A stretch of DNA of 50,217 nucleotides from Martelella mediterranea. Its GTDB lineage: Bacteria > Pseudomonadota > Alphaproteobacteria > Rhizobiales > Rhizobiaceae. Both the position numbers and the translations under genes were made by a program. The stretch spans positions 1 to 50,217 of the forward strand of contig NZ_SMAR01000028.1 of the NCBI RefSeq assembly GCF_004342225.1. The letters run 5' to 3'. The notes under the pieces were generated by a model. That model did not search any database, was not told the DNA's origin, and was given only the letters and a program-made list of their open reading frames with translations. Every line of letters starts with the position of its first letter. Positions within the stretch are counted from its first letter, which is position 1. This document shows, one piece after another, positions 27,773 to 37,955 of this stretch.

Positions 27773-28387
27773 ATGGGTCTCCAGGCTCTTTTTTTCTATA
27801 TTTTCGCATTTGTTGCCGTGGCGTCGGCATTCATGGTGATTTCAGCGAAAAACCCGGTTCATTCCGTGTTGTTCCTGATCCTTGTGTTCGTTAACGCCGC
27901 CGGCCTGTTCATCCTTTCGGGTGCGGAATATATCGGCCTGCTGCTTCTTGTCGTTTACGTGGGCGCCGTCGCAGTGCTGTTCCTTTTCGTCGTGATGATG
28001 CTCGATATCGACTTCACGGCTCTGCGGTCCGGCATATTGCGATATGCTCCGGTGGGCGCGCTGATCGGGGTCGTGCTGCTCGCAGAGCTTATCGTCATCG
28101 TCGGTGGTGCGGTTATTCCGCCGGAAGTGACAGCCAATACAGCGATGCCGATGGCACCGCTTGATCAGTCGTCGAGCATCCGTGCCATCGGCGATGTGAT
28201 CTACACGCATTATGCGTATTTCTTCCAGATCGCCGGTCTTATTCTGCTGGTTGCCATGATTGGCGCGATTGTTCTGACATTGAAGCATCGCAGTGATGTG
28301 AAGCGTCAGGATATCGGCAAGCAGGTCGCCCGCACGAAGGAAAATGCGCACGAAGTGGTCAAGGTTAAGCCTGGCCAGGGCATCTGA
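27773..28387 (+). CDS. nuoJ: NADH-quinone oxidoreductase subunit J
   Basis: Membrane subunit (ND6 type), five transmembrane helices, 204 residues from the ATG at 27773. The start is supported by AAGG upstream and by the family start [16 protein letters not shown]; a longer frame to 27731 is not conserved. The third helix has the [14 protein letters not shown] pi-bulge region. The charged C-terminal tail (about 170-204) is cytoplasmic. A 142-bp gap separates it from nuoI, with no gene in it. Confidence 0.95.
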   Translation: MGLQALFFYIFAFVAVASAFMVISAKNPVHSVLFLILVFVNAAGLFILSGAEYIGLLLLVVYVGAVAVLFLFVVMMLDIDFTALRSGILRYAPVGALIGVVLLAELIVIVGGAVIPPEVTANTAMPMAPLDQSSSIRAIGDVIYTHYAYFFQIAGLILLVAMIGAIVLTLKHRSDVKRQDIGKQVARTKENAHEVVKVKPGQGI

Positions 28388-28430
28388 AACAAGAAATTAC
28401 GCAGGGATTACGGGACCTAAGGACAAGGCA

Positions 28431-28739
28431 ATGGAAATCGGACTTTCCCACTACCTCACGGTGAGTGCCATACTTTTTACGATCGGTGTTTTCGGCATCT
28501 TTTTGAACCGGAAAAACGTGATCATCATTCTCATGTCCATTGAGCTGATCCTTCTTTCGGTCAATCTCAACATGGTCGCCTTCTCGGCATTCCTGAACGA
28601 CATCGTCGGCCAGGTCTTCGCGCTGTTCATTCTGACAGTCGCGGCGGCCGAAGCGGCGATCGGACTTGCGATCCTTGTGGTGTTCTACCGCAATCGCGGC
28701 TCCATCGCGGTCGAAGACGTCAATATGATGAAGGGCTGA
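28431..28739 (+). CDS. nuoK: NADH-quinone oxidoreductase subunit K
   Basis: Small membrane subunit (ND4L type) with three helices, 102 residues from the ATG at 28431. An upstream extension to 28344 overlaps nuoJ and is not conserved. Two membrane Glu of the proton path lie in [13 protein letters not shown] and [12 protein letters not shown]. The spacing after nuoJ is 43 bases and a purine-rich AAGGACAAGG precedes the start. Confidence 0.96.
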   Translation: MEIGLSHYLTVSAILFTIGVFGIFLNRKNVIIILMSIELILLSVNLNMVAFSAFLNDIVGQVFALFILTVAAAEAAIGLAILVVFYRNRGSIAVEDVNMMKG

Positions 28740-28746
28740 TCTTCAG

Positions 28747-30756
28747 ATGATTTATAAACTCATCATTTTTCTGCCACTGCTTGGCTTCCTTATCGCCGGC
28801 CTCTTCGGAAACCGCATTGGCGCCAAGGCTACGGAGTGGGTAACAATCGCCTTTATGGCGATTGCTGCCATTCTGTCCTGGTATGTATTCATTTCTGTCG
28901 GTTTTATTTCGCATCAGGAAGACCTGCTGATCCAGATTCCGATTATGACCTGGATCAATTCCGGCGGTATCGATGTCATGTGGTCCTTGCGTATCGATAC
29001 GCTGACCGCTGTCATGCTGGTCGTTGTCAATACAGTCTCCTGCCTGGTTCATCTCTATTCTGTCGGCTATATGCACGACGATCCCCATCGTCCGCGTTTC
29101 TTTGCCTACCTGTCGCTGTTCACCTTCGCGATGCTTTCGTTGGTAACGGCAGACAATCTGGTTCAGATGTTCTTCGGCTGGGAAGGCGTCGGCCTGGCAT
29201 CATATCTGCTGATCGGGTTCTGGTATAAGAAGCCGTCGGCCTGTGCCGCAGCGATGAAAGCCTTCATCGTCAACCGTGTCGGCGACTTCGGTTTTCTGCT
29301 TGGCATTGCCGGGTTGTTTTTCCTCTCACATACGGTGAATTTCGATCCGATTTTTGCAGCTGCCGAGACGCTGGCTGAAGGACACCAGGCGGCAGAAGCA
29401 GCCGGAACCCAGCCGGAGGTTCTTCACCTCCTTGGCATGAACCTTGATGTGATGCATGCGATTACCGCTGTCTGTCTGTTACTGTTCATGGGTGCGATGG
29501 GTAAATCGGCTCAGTTTCTTCTGCACACCTGGCTGCCTGATGCCATGGAAGGCCCGACTCCGGTTTCTGCCTTGATCCACGCTGCGACGATGGTGACGGC
29601 GGGTGTTTTCCTGGTCGCCCGCATGTCTCCGCTGTTCGAACTTTCGCCTTCAGCTCTGACGTTCGTGACATTGATCGGGTCGATCACAGCGCTGTTTGCG
29701 GCAACGATCGGTCTCGTACAAAACGATATCAAACGCGTGATTGCCTATTCGACCTGTTCTCAGCTTGGCTATATGTTTGCTGCGCTTGGAGCCGGTGCTT
29801 ACGGTGCTGCGGTCTTTCACCTGTTCACGCATGCTTTCTTCAAGGCGCTTCTGTTCCTTTGCGCTGGCTCGGTTATCCATGCCGTTTCCGGCGACCAGGA
29901 CATGCGGCGTATGGGTGGGCTTCGCAAACACATCCCGATCACCTTCTGGGGGATGATCTTCGGCACACTGGCGATCACCGGTGTCGGTATTCCCGGTACG
30001 GTCTTCGGCGCGGCCGGTTTCTTCTCGAAAGACGCAATCATTGAAGCTGCGTTTGTTTCGGCCAGCCCGCTTGCATCCTTTTCATTCTGGGCGCTGGTCA
30101 TTGCAGCTGTCCTGACCGCATTCTACTCATGGCGCCTGATCTTCATGACCTTCTTTGGCAAGCCGCGTGCCTCCGCTGATGTCATGCATCACGTGCATGA
30201 ATCGCCGTGGGTCATGACATTGCCTTTGATCATTCTGTCGGTTGGTGCGCTGTTCGCCGGTGTGGTCTTTATTGGCTACTTCTACGGCCACCATTACGAT
30301 GAATTCTGGAAGGGTGCTCTGTTTACAGGGCCGCATAACGAGGTGCTTGAAGAACATCACGATGTTCCGACCTGGGTGAAGCTTGCACCGTTCATCGCGA
30401 TGCTCCTGGGAACGGTTGTCGCAATTTACATGTATCTCATCAGGCCGGCTTCGGCGAAGGCTCTGGCGAACATGTTCCCGCGGCTTTATGCATTCCTTCT
30501 CAACAAATGGTATTTCGACGAGTTGTATGATTTTCTGTTTGTCCGGCCGGCTAAGGCATTTGGTCACTTCCTGTGGCAGAAGGGCGATGTCGGATTTATT
30601 GACCGATACGGTCCCAACGGGGTTGCGGCACGTGTTCTCGACGTGACCAACAGGGTCGTTAAACTTCAATCCGGATATGTTTATCACTATGCATTTGCAA
30701 TGCTGATCGGCCTTGCCGGACTTATAACCTGGATGACGTTCGGAGGGGCGCTGTAA
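28747..30756 (+). CDS. nuoL: NADH-quinone oxidoreductase subunit L
   Basis: Distal antiporter-like subunit (ND5 type) that pumps protons. 669 residues with about 16 helices, including the long lateral helix region near the C-terminus. [20 protein letters not shown] near 138-157 carries the key Glu of TM5. [27 protein letters not shown] near 261-287 has the conserved Lys/His channel residues nearby. The last base of its TAA is the first base of the nuoM start. Confidence 0.97.
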   Translation: MIYKLIIFLPLLGFLIAGLFGNRIGAKATEWVTIAFMAIAAILSWYVFISVGFISHQEDLLIQIPIMTWINSGGIDVMWSLRIDTLTAVMLVVVNTVSCLVHLYSVGYMHDDPHRPRFFAYLSLFTFAMLSLVTADNLVQMFFGWEGVGLASYLLIGFWYKKPSACAAAMKAFIVNRVGDFGFLLGIAGLFFLSHTVNFDPIFAAAETLAEGHQAAEAAGTQPEVLHLLGMNLDVMHAITAVCLLLFMGAMGKSAQFLLHTWLPDAMEGPTPVSALIHAATMVTAGVFLVARMSPLFELSPSALTFVTLIGSITALFAATIGLVQNDIKRVIAYSTCSQLGYMFAALGAGAYGAAVFHLFTHAFFKALLFLCAGSVIHAVSGDQDMRRMGGLRKHIPITFWGMIFGTLAITGVGIPGTVFGAAGFFSKDAIIEAAFVSASPLASFSFWALVIAAVLTAFYSWRLIFMTFFGKPRASADVMHHVHESPWVMTLPLIILSVGALFAGVVFIGYFYGHHYDEFWKGALFTGPHNEVLEEHHDVPTWVKLAPFIAMLLGTVVAIYMYLIRPASAKALANMFPRLYAFLLNKWYFDELYDFLFVRPAKAFGHFLWQKGDVGFIDRYGPNGVAARVLDVTNRVVKLQSGYVYHYAFAMLIGLAGLITWMTFGGAL

Positions 30757-32267
30757 TGAGCGACTGGCCTATTCTTTCAACGGTCACCTTTTTGCCGCTG
30801 ATCGGCGTGGTGCTGATCCTTTTCACAAGGGATGATAACGAGGCAGGTCTTCGCAACATTCGAAATGTTGCGCTGCTGACCACGCTGTTTACCTTTATCG
30901 TTTCTCTGTTCGTCTGGCTTAAATTCGATCCGTCCAATCCGGGCTTCCAGATGATCGAAGAGCATCCGTGGATGGGCACTGGCGTTTCATATCATCTCGG
31001 TGTTGACGGTATTTCGATACTGTTCATTCTGCTGACGACTGTGCTGATGCCGCTTTGTATTCTGGCCTCCTGGGAAGCGATTACATACCGGGTCAAGGCT
31101 TATATGATCGCGTTCCTTATTCTGGAAACGCTGATCATCGGTGTGTTCGTTTCACTCGATATCGTGATGTTCTACATCTTCTTCGAAGCGGGCCTTATTC
31201 CGATGTATCTGATCATCGGTATCTGGGGGCACGACCGACGGGTTTATGCTTCGCTGAAGTTCTTCCTCTACACGTTCCTTGGCTCGGTATTCATGCTGCT
31301 TGCCATCATGGCGATGTATTGGGAAACCGGAACGACGAGCGTGCCTGTCTTGCTCAACTATGACTTCCCGGTCGGCATGCAGTACTGGCTGTTCCTCGGT
31401 TTCTTCGCTTCCTTTGCCGTGAAAATGCCGATGTGGCCCGTGCATACGTGGCTTCCGGATGCACACGTTGAGGCGCCGACGGCGGCGTCCGGTGTTCTTG
31501 CTGGGGTTCTTCTGAAGCTCGGCGGTTTTGGTGTCCTTCGCTACTCGATGCCGATGTTCCCCGACGCATCCTACTATTTTGCGCCGTTTATTTTCGCGCT
31601 GTCGGTCATCGCTATTGTTTATGCTTCGCTTGTGGCGCTGATGCAGACCGATATGAAGAAGCTTATCGCTTATTCGTCCGTTGCCCACATGGGCTACGTT
31701 ACGATGGGGATGTTCTCGGCAACACCGGAAGGTATCGAGGGTTCGATCTACCTTATGCTGTCTCACGGTATCGTTTCCGGCGCACTGTTCTTCTGCGTTG
31801 GTGTCGTCTACGACCGCATGCATACGCGTGACATCGCTGCCTTTGGTGGTCTCGTGAACAACATGCCGAAATTTGCCGTGGCATTCATGATCTTCACCAT
31901 GGCGAATGTCGGGCTACCGGGCACGTCCGGGTTTATCGGTGAGTTTCTCACCGTGGTTGGCGTGTTCCAGGTTAACACCTGGGTAGCGGTCTTTGCCGCC
32001 ACAGGCCTCATACTCTCCGCAGCTTATGCACTCTGGCTTTACCGTCGCATTATTTTTGGCGCACTCGAAAAAGACAGCCTCAAGGCGCTGCTTGATTTGT
32101 CATTGCGTGAGAAATTCGTTCTGTACCCGCTTATTTTCCTGACGATCTTCTTCGGTGTTTATCCCGAACCAATTTTCGCAGCCATCCATGGCCCGGTTAA
32201 TCTGATCGTCCAGCATTATGGCGAAGTACTCGAAGCCACCAGGCAGATCGCTCTGCCGGTATACTGA
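30756..32267 (+). CDS. nuoM: NADH-quinone oxidoreductase subunit M
   Basis: Antiporter-like proton-pumping subunit (ND4 type), 503 residues and 14 helices. [20 protein letters not shown] near 130-149 has the conserved TM5 Glu. [32 protein letters not shown] near 228-259 has the central Lys. The start overlaps the nuoL stop (TAATG), so the two are translationally coupled. Confidence 0.97.
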   Translation: MSDWPILSTVTFLPLIGVVLILFTRDDNEAGLRNIRNVALLTTLFTFIVSLFVWLKFDPSNPGFQMIEEHPWMGTGVSYHLGVDGISILFILLTTVLMPLCILASWEAITYRVKAYMIAFLILETLIIGVFVSLDIVMFYIFFEAGLIPMYLIIGIWGHDRRVYASLKFFLYTFLGSVFMLLAIMAMYWETGTTSVPVLLNYDFPVGMQYWLFLGFFASFAVKMPMWPVHTWLPDAHVEAPTAASGVLAGVLLKLGGFGVLRYSMPMFPDASYYFAPFIFALSVIAIVYASLVALMQTDMKKLIAYSSVAHMGYVTMGMFSATPEGIEGSIYLMLSHGIVSGALFFCVGVVYDRMHTRDIAAFGGLVNNMPKFAVAFMIFTMANVGLPGTSGFIGEFLTVVGVFQVNTWVAVFAATGLILSAAYALWLYRRIIFGALEKDSLKALLDLSLREKFVLYPLIFLTIFFGVYPEPIFAAIHGPVNLIVQHYGEVLEATRQIALPVY

Positions 32268-32284
32268 TACAGGATCATTTGGAC

Positions 32285-33724
32285 ATGACATCGGAACTTT
32301 TACTCTCAAGTCTGAAACTGATCATGCCGGAACTGATCATTGCGATCGGTGCTATGGTCCTGTTGATGATTGGTGCTTTCGCCGGGAAAAAGAGCGGGCC
32401 GACGATTATCGGCCTCGCAGTTGCCCTTCTGATCATTGCCGGTCTGGTGATGTTCTGGTCAGGTCAGGGCACGGCCTTTGGTGGCTCTGTGGTATCGAAC
32501 AGCTTTACACATTTTATGAAGGTGCTTGTGCTGATTGGTGCTGTGCTCTCCATGATCCTGTCTGTGGGGCATGAAGAGCCGGAATATCTGGATCGCTTCG
32601 AATTCCCGGTCCTGATGCTTTTGTCGACGACCGGCATGATGCTGATGATTTCCGCCAACGACATGCTGGCGTTCTATATGGGCCTCGAGCTGATGTCGCT
32701 GCCGCTTTATGTTATCGCGGCCATCAATCGCGACAGCCTGCGTTCGACTGAAGCCGGTCTGAAATACTTCGTGCTGGGTTCATTGTCTTCAGGCATGCTG
32801 CTTTACGGTATTTCGCTGATTTATGGCTTTACCGGAAACATCGGTTTTGAAGCCGTTGCCAATCAGATTCAGCTCGGTGAGACTGGCCTTGGTTTCATCT
32901 TCGGCATGGTTTTCGTACTGGCTGGTATCACCTTCAAGATTTCGGCCGTTCCGTTCCATATGTGGACGCCGGACGTTTATGAAGGTGCACCGACACCGGT
33001 GACGGCCTTCTTTGCTTCAGCGCCGAAGATCGCCGCAATGGCAATCATCATTCGGCTTCTGATGGAGGCGTTTGGTCCGGCTGCTGATCAGTGGCGCCAG
33101 GTTGTGGTCTTTATTTCGATTGCCTCGATGCTTCTTGGCGCATTTGCTGCGATCGGCCAGACCAACATCAAACGCCTGATGGCTTATTCCTCGATCACGC
33201 ATATGGGCTATGCACTTGTTGGCGTCGCGGCGGATAGTCAGGAAGGTGTTCAGGGGGTGGCGATCTATATGGCGATCTACCTGTTCATGACGCTTGGCAC
33301 GTTTGCCATCATCATGGCGATGCGCCTGAAAGAGGGCGGCAATGTTGAAAACATTGATGACCTCGCCGGTCTGTCTTCTACCAATCCGGTTATGGCATTT
33401 GTTCTGACCATGCTGATGTTCTCGCTTGCAGGCGTTCCGCCGCTGGCTGGTTTCTTCGGCAAGTACTTTGTCTTCCTCGCCGCCATCCATGCGCAGCTTT
33501 ACGCACTGGCAATCATCGGTGTTCTGTCCTCCGTTGTCGCTGCCTTCTACTATCTGCGTGTGATCAAGGTGATGTGGTTTGACAGTCCGACGGTAGAGTT
33601 CTCGCGGGTTGCTGGTGAGCTGCGTTTCGTCTTTGGTCTGGGGGGCCTGTTTGCCATCGGCTATCTGCTGTTCGGTGGTCCACTGAACAATGCAGCCGGT
33701 GTAGCCGCTGCAGCCCTGTTCTAA
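32285..33724 (+). CDS. nuoN: NADH-quinone oxidoreductase subunit N
   Basis: Third antiporter-like subunit (ND2 type), 479 residues from the ATG at 32285. A TTG two codons earlier is possible, but AGGA is better spaced for the [23 protein letters not shown] near 123-142 holds the TM5 Glu. [29 protein letters not shown] near 215-243 is the conserved central helix pair. It is the last complex I gene; its TAA is directly followed by the birA ATG. Confidence 0.97.
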   Translation: MTSELLLSSLKLIMPELIIAIGAMVLLMIGAFAGKKSGPTIIGLAVALLIIAGLVMFWSGQGTAFGGSVVSNSFTHFMKVLVLIGAVLSMILSVGHEEPEYLDRFEFPVLMLLSTTGMMLMISANDMLAFYMGLELMSLPLYVIAAINRDSLRSTEAGLKYFVLGSLSSGMLLYGISLIYGFTGNIGFEAVANQIQLGETGLGFIFGMVFVLAGITFKISAVPFHMWTPDVYEGAPTPVTAFFASAPKIAAMAIIIRLLMEAFGPAADQWRQVVVFISIASMLLGAFAAIGQTNIKRLMAYSSITHMGYALVGVAADSQEGVQGVAIYMAIYLFMTLGTFAIIMAMRLKEGGNVENIDDLAGLSSTNPVMAFVLTMLMFSLAGVPPLAGFFGKYFVFLAAIHAQLYALAIIGVLSSVVAAFYYLRVIKVMWFDSPTVEFSRVAGELRFVFGLGGLFAIGYLLFGGPLNNAAGVAAAALF

Positions 33725-34489
33725 ATGACGGGCTCGGAGGTGCTCAAAACGCGTGCCGGAGCTTTCCGGCACGAGCATCTGGATACGGTGCAGTCTACCA
33801 ATAGTGAACTGATGCAACGCGCTCGGAATGGTGATCCGGGCGCGTTGTGGCTGACAGCGTCGAGGCAACTTTCCGGGCGCGGGCGAAGAGGCCGCGGCTG
33901 GATGTCAGAGCGAGGCAATCTTTATGCCTCGCTTTTGCTTATTGATCCGGCTGTTCAGTCGCAGACAGGATCCTTGCCTCTGGTTGCGGCAAACGCTGTC
34001 GAGCGTGCGATTGCCGCGTCGTTACCGGGGCTGACGAGAATAACCTCCATTAAATGGCCGAACGACGTTCTGATTGAAGGTCGGAAGGTGAGTGGAATAC
34101 TGCTTGAGGCGGAGCGCCTTGCCGACGGGCGGCTTGCGGTCGTCATCGGAATTGGCGTAAATGTCTCGATCTGCCCGGATAGTGCTCCCTATCCGGTGGC
34201 ACGGCTGAGTGACTATGCTGCCGGTGCTGATGCATCAATGCTGTTTGCACGCCTGTTTGAGACCATGTCGGAAGAGCTGGCGATCTGGGATAAGGGAGCC
34301 GGCGTCAGTCATACGGTTGAGCGCTGGCGAAGAGCGGCGCATGGCATAGGTGAGCGTATCACGGTAAATTTGCCCAATGCGCAGGTTCGTGGCCGTTTTT
34401 CCGGTATAGATGACGATGGCATGTTGAGACTTGAAACCGATGAAGGCACGCGCATGTTTGCTGCTGGCGATGTCTTTTTCGATAACTGA
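33725..34489 (+). CDS. birA: Biotin-[acetyl-CoA-carboxylase] ligase
   Basis: Attaches biotin to the carrier protein of acetyl-CoA carboxylase through biotinyl-5'-AMP. 254 residues, catalytic and C-terminal domains only. It lacks the N-terminal helix-turn-helix of enterobacterial BirA, so it should not act as a repressor. SRQLSGRGRRGRGWMS near 41-56 is the nucleotide-binding GRGRRG loop. KWPNDVLIEGRKVSGILLEAE near 109-129 carries the active-site Lys. It starts on the base after the nuoN stop, with its ribosome binding site inside nuoN. Position after nuoN is conserved in Rhizobiales. Confidence 0.93.
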   Translation: MTGSEVLKTRAGAFRHEHLDTVQSTNSELMQRARNGDPGALWLTASRQLSGRGRRGRGWMSERGNLYASLLLIDPAVQSQTGSLPLVAANAVERAIAASLPGLTRITSIKWPNDVLIEGRKVSGILLEAERLADGRLAVVIGIGVNVSICPDSAPYPVARLSDYAAGADASMLFARLFETMSEELAIWDKGAGVSHTVERWRRAAHGIGERITVNLPNAQVRGRFSGIDDDGMLRLETDEGTRMFAAGDVFFDN

Positions 34490-34507
34490 ACTGGAATAGA
34501 AATAATA

Positions 34508-36178
34508 ATGGCGGATCCTAACGCTGAACTGGTTTTCCTGCCGCTCGGCGGGCTCGGCGAAATTGGTATGAACCTTGCGCTTTATGGCTACGGGCCTGCG
34601 GAAAAGCGCGAATGGATCATGGTCGATTGCGGCGTAACATTTCCCGGTCCTGAATTGCCCGGTGTTGATCTTGTGCTGCCTGACATCGAGTTTGTGCGTG
34701 AGCAACGCGACAATCTGAAAGGCATGATTATCACCCATGCCCATGAAGATCATTTCGGTGCCATCAACGATCTCTGGCCGGGGCTGAATGTGCCGATCTA
34801 TGCATCGCCATTCACGGCAGGCCTGCTTGAGGCCAAGCGGGAATATGAAGGCTCGCTCGGTGAAATCCCGATTACGATCTTCAAGGCCGGTGATACCATT
34901 CACGCGGGTTCGTTTGAGGTGGAGGCGATTGCCGTCAATCACTCGATTCCCGAGCCGATGGCGCTTTCAATCCGGACACCGCTTGGGCGTCTGGTGCATA
35001 CCGGTGACTGGAAGATCGACCATGCCCCGTCTCTGGAACCCAAAACCGATGAAGCCCGGTTCCGCGCGCTCGGTGATGAGGGTGTTCTGGCGCTGATGTG
35101 CGATTCGACCAATGCACTGCGAGATGGCGTTTCACCATCGGAGCAGGAGGTTTCGGAAAGTCTGCGCAAGATCATCGAGAGCGCCGAAGGACGCGTTGCC
35201 TTTACGAGCTTCTCGTCCAATATCGGGCGCATTCGTTCCATAGCAAAGGCGGCTTCCGATGCCGGTCGCAAGGTGCTGTTGCTTGGCTCTTCGCTGAAAC
35301 GCGCCGTTTCCGTTGCGCGTGATATCGGCCTGATGGAGGGGATTGAACCGTTCGTCGATGAAGATGAATTCGGTTATATCCCGCGGGATAAGGTCGTTGC
35401 GATTCTGACAGGGTCGCAGGGCGAGCCCCGCGCAGCGCTGGCCAAGATTTCACGCGATGAAATGCGCAATATTTCACTTGCAGCCGGCGATCAGGTGATT
35501 TTCTCTTCACGTGCCATTCCCGGTAATGAAAAAGCCATTCAGGACATCAAGAACGGCCTGATTGAACAGGGTGTGCATATCATCACAGACAGCGAAGCGC
35601 TGGTTCATGTCTCCGGGCACCCGCGCCGCAATGAACTGAAACAGATGTATGAATGGGTGCGCCCGGAAATTCTGGTGCCGGTTCATGGTGAAGCCGCTCA
35701 CCTGACGGCTCAGAAGGAGCTTGGTGAGCAGGCTGGCATCAAATTCGTTCCGCGCGTACGCAATGGCGATATGCTGCGTCTTGCTCCCGGTGAGCCGTCG
35801 GTCATCGGCGAAGTGCAGACAGGGCGCATTTTCAAAGATGGCAAGCTGATAGGTTCCTTTGACGAGCTTGGCATTGGCGAGCGTCGCAAGCTTTCCTTCG
35901 TTGGTCACGTGGCGGTCAATGTCGTTCTGAATTCCAAGCTGGAATTTTCCGGTGATCCCGATGTGGTTCCTGTCGGTCTTCCGGGTTTTGATGATGACGA
36001 TGAGCGGATGGAAGACGTGCTTTTTGATGCTGTGCTGGGGGCCGTTGAAAGCATTCCCCGGTCTCGCCGCAAAGATCTCGGCATGGTGCGTGAGGCTGTC
36101 CGCCGTTCAGTTCGCGCTGCTGCCAATGAGTGCTGGGGCAAGAAGCCTGTCGTCACGGTTTTTGTCACGAAAGCCTGA
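34508..36178 (+). CDS. rnj: Ribonuclease J
   Basis: Metallo-beta-lactamase/beta-CASP ribonuclease with 5'-3' exonuclease and endonuclease activity in rRNA maturation and mRNA decay. 556 residues, typical for alphaproteobacterial RNase J. The zinc motif HAHEDH is at 77-82, with further ligands in AVNHSIPEP and TGDWKID. The beta-CASP motifs include MCDSTNA and VHVSGHPRRNELKQMYEWVRPEILVPVHGEA, which spans about 362-392. The gene lies 18 bases after birA and closes the long nuo transcription unit. Confidence 0.96.
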   Translation: MADPNAELVFLPLGGLGEIGMNLALYGYGPAEKREWIMVDCGVTFPGPELPGVDLVLPDIEFVREQRDNLKGMIITHAHEDHFGAINDLWPGLNVPIYASPFTAGLLEAKREYEGSLGEIPITIFKAGDTIHAGSFEVEAIAVNHSIPEPMALSIRTPLGRLVHTGDWKIDHAPSLEPKTDEARFRALGDEGVLALMCDSTNALRDGVSPSEQEVSESLRKIIESAEGRVAFTSFSSNIGRIRSIAKAASDAGRKVLLLGSSLKRAVSVARDIGLMEGIEPFVDEDEFGYIPRDKVVAILTGSQGEPRAALAKISRDEMRNISLAAGDQVIFSSRAIPGNEKAIQDIKNGLIEQGVHIITDSEALVHVSGHPRRNELKQMYEWVRPEILVPVHGEAAHLTAQKELGEQAGIKFVPRVRNGDMLRLAPGEPSVIGEVQTGRIFKDGKLIGSFDELGIGERRKLSFVGHVAVNVVLNSKLEFSGDPDVVPVGLPGFDDDDERMEDVLFDAVLGAVESIPRSRRKDLGMVREAVRRSVRAAANECWGKKPVVTVFVTKA

Positions 36179-36556
36179 AGTCGCGGGTGCCATTCTGGCA
36201 CAGTCTCAGTTTACAGCATCGGCCCGAAAATCGGGATCGCTTTTCGGAAATTACGATGCACAGATTCAAAAGGTAAGAGCGTCCTTTGTGCATTCGATTG
36301 GATGCACAAAGGACGCTCTAAGGTTGTTATTATTTCAGGCAAAAACGCCTGATGCTCGTCAAAATTCATCGAAGATGAGAGGCGGGCGCGCGAAGAAAAC
36401 TTACCGAACCGCGGTTCCGTCTGCTTTTAAGGTCGGGTCGTCCGATGTCGGGCGGTCCGGCTTTTTTTAAGGGCGAGATGTTGTCGCCAGAAAAGGGGGG
36501 CGGAGAGGCGGTTGTCATCTGTTGCGTTTTGACCGTATCGTGCGCTCAAAGGGGAC
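36179..36556. other. Structured intergenic segment between rnj and the DUF1467 gene
   Basis: 378 bp with no coding frame I can support. It holds the 18-bp perfect inverted repeat listed separately, a TCAGGC/GCCTGA hairpin at 36335-36352 and a perfect 12-bp palindrome, gaaccgcggttc, at 36406-36417. In related genomes, as I recall them, a methylmalonyl-CoA epimerase gene sits between rnj and the DUF1467 gene; it is absent here. Confidence 0.5.
36276..36319. repeat. Perfect 18-bp inverted repeat, 8-base loop
   Basis: agagcgtcctttgtgcat at 36276-36293 is exactly mirrored at 36302-36319. No T-run follows on either strand, so it is not a standard terminator. Length and perfection suggest a mobile or repeated palindromic element. 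Confidence 0.8.
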
Positions 36557-36835
36557 ATGGAACGGGAGCGGTCATTGACCTTTTTTTCAGCTTTTGCGGT
36601 GTATTTTGTCATCTGGTGGGTGACGCTGTTCGCCGTTCTCCCCTTCGGGCTGCGTACGCAGGATGAGGAGGGAGATATTGTACCGGGGACAACGGAAAGC
36701 GCGCCGTCTCACTTTCGGCCGCTGCGGGTCATCTTCAGTACCTCTGTTGTTGCTGCAATTATCTTTGCAATCTGGTGGTTTATCGCCGTTTATAAAGGCT
36801 TTGGTTTTGAAGATTTCTCCAACCTGTTCTGGTAA
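36557..36835 (+). CDS. DUF1467 family membrane protein
   Basis: 92 residues with two transmembrane helices (about 8-30 and 62-84). The conserved core is AVYFVIWWVTLFAVLPFGLRTQDEEG, spanning about 14-39, and the second helix contains AIIFAIWWFIAVY. The family is confined largely to alphaproteobacteria and has no known function. The position just upstream of proS is conserved in relatives. AAGGGGAC precedes the ATG closely; a TTG seven codons later is another possible start. Confidence 0.82.
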   Translation: MERERSLTFFSAFAVYFVIWWVTLFAVLPFGLRTQDEEGDIVPGTTESAPSHFRPLRVIFSTSVVAAIIFAIWWFIAVYKGFGFEDFSNLFW

Positions 36836-37008
36836 GCCGTCAAGATAGAGCTAATCTGCTCGTAGATAATTTATGGTTAACAATAACTTGTGAGCCTTTT
36901 ATAAAGCTGGTTGTTGGCATGTTAATACCATGCTTTAAACGCAGCACGTTAACTTTCGGAATTTTGAATAAATATTTGTTTTAAAAGTAAAATATTGCGA
37001 TCTGGCCA

Positions 37009-37710
37009 TCAAAATCGCATTCGCAAGAAGGCCGAGCCTGCTCCGTAGCTATAGTCGGTGAAAGCTGCGTTTCCGGTCGATTTCCCGTATTCGAAGCGTG
37101 CGCCGACTTCGAGGTTCGTCGGCAGAAAACGAATAGTGCTTTCGATGCCACCATAGTAAGCGCCGGTGTCAATGTCGTTTGTGCTGAACTGCGTATTATT
37201 CCTCACCGACACATCGCCATAGACCTGTCTGTATCCGGCATATGGGGAGAGTGTGATAACGCCGAGATTGGCTTTCGCCTGAACATAGGCGCCGACGGAG
37301 CGAATTGCCGTCTCCGTTTCACCGCCGCCAGCAGAGCTGGTGAGTGTCTGTGAGGTGCTCCCGAGGCTGTTGAAGCCGTTCAGGCCGCCGCAAACCCCGA
37401 TCAGTCCCTTGCTGCAGAGGCCAAGACGCCCATCAATGCCCCAATAGTTGTTGGCAAGGGCATCGTTGATCGAGCTGTCATCCATGTGAAGCATAAACGT
37501 GGACGGTCCGGCGGAAAGATCCAGATAAAAGACGTCAGAGAGGTCGGCGGCAGGTGCGATTGACGGCAGCGACACTGAAAGCAGTGCTGCTGCGCTTGCA
37601 CGCTTTAGACGTTGTTTTTTGACTATGGCGTGCAACAGCAATCTCCGGAAAAGGCTTTTTCCTGAGGAGTCGTGCTTGAGTGCTGCCGCCAGGTCAATTC
37701 CTGCTGGCAT
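37009..37710 (-). CDS. Orphan outer-membrane beta-barrel protein
   Basis: Up to 233 residues. The first about 55 contain a positively charged stretch (KKQRLKR) and a hydrophobic run (ASAAALLSVSLPSIAPA) ending at a signal-peptidase-like AAD. The real start is probably a downstream TTG near the LLLHAIVKK segment, because the residues before it do not look like a signal sequence. The mature part shows alternating hydrophobic/polar strands and ends in FLRMRF, the terminal aromatic typical of BAM-inserted barrels. Two Cys (LGLCSKGLIGVCGG) may form a disulphide loop. I do not recognise a family. It is oriented against its neighbours in an AT-rich pocket, a possible acquired gene. Confidence 0.65.
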   Translation of the reverse strand: MPAGIDLAAALKHDSSGKSLFRRLLLHAIVKKQRLKRASAAALLSVSLPSIAPAADLSDVFYLDLSAGPSTFMLHMDDSSINDALANNYWGIDGRLGLCSKGLIGVCGGLNGFNSLGSTSQTLTSSAGGGETETAIRSVGAYVQAKANLGVITLSPYAGYRQVYGDVSVRNNTQFSTNDIDTGAYYGGIESTIRFLPTNLEVGARFEYGKSTGNAAFTDYSYGAGSAFLRMRF

Positions 37711-37771
37711 CAGAGTGTTGCGATGATTAAGGAAGTCTGAAGTGCTGCTGTGATAATCAGCTTAAAAAATG

Positions 37772-37805
37772 AGCAAAAAAAAACAAGGCAGCAAGTGCCT
37801 TGTTT
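37772..37805 (-). terminator. Strong intrinsic terminator on the minus strand
   Basis: AAACAAGGCA (37781-37790) pairs perfectly with TGCCTTGTTT (37796-37805), a 10-bp stem with a 5-base loop. On the minus strand a run of nine T follows. No minus-strand protein gene lies just upstream, so it must end a non-coding or very short transcript. Confidence 0.75.
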
Positions 37806-37955
37806 TCCAAAGTATCGCGTTGATCCGTTCCGTTGCCGGGGCTGCGAACGAGCGCGCCAAGATCCATCCTCCCAAGACTTGACCGCGAAGTATGAGGCAA
37901 GAATTTAATCTTCCTGCCTGTTTTATGGGCTAAAGCTAGCCTAATGATTAGGCCT
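37772..37955 (-). ncRNA. Candidate small RNA with own promoter and terminator
   Basis: On the minus strand TTGACA (37985-37990), a 17-base spacer and TAAAGG (37962-37967) predict a start near 37955. The transcript would contain a GCCTAA/TTAGGC hairpin and a GGCTA/TAGCC hairpin. A 9-bp stem with one wobble follows (AGGCAGGAA with TTCTTGCCT), then a purine-rich GGGAGGATGG. It ends at a strong terminator, giving a length of about 180 nt. A 36-codon frame (ATG at 37865-37867, stop at 37757) lies inside but crosses the terminator stem, so a coding role is unlikely. I cannot assign a known RNA family. Confidence 0.45.

Noticed and set aside
33017-33868. 283-codon minus-strand frame across nuoN and birA
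   Set aside because: Spans the junction of two real genes antisense and has an Arg/His-rich, low-hydrophobicity composition typical of shadow frames.
36276-36319. rnj transcription terminator
   Set aside because: The stem is perfect, but neither strand has a T-run after it and it starts almost 100 bases past the stop; a repeat element fits better.
37757-37867. 36-codon minus-strand peptide inside the RNA candidate
   Set aside because: The frame runs through the terminator stem and its T-run, and the GGGAGG is too close to the ATG, so translation is unlikely.
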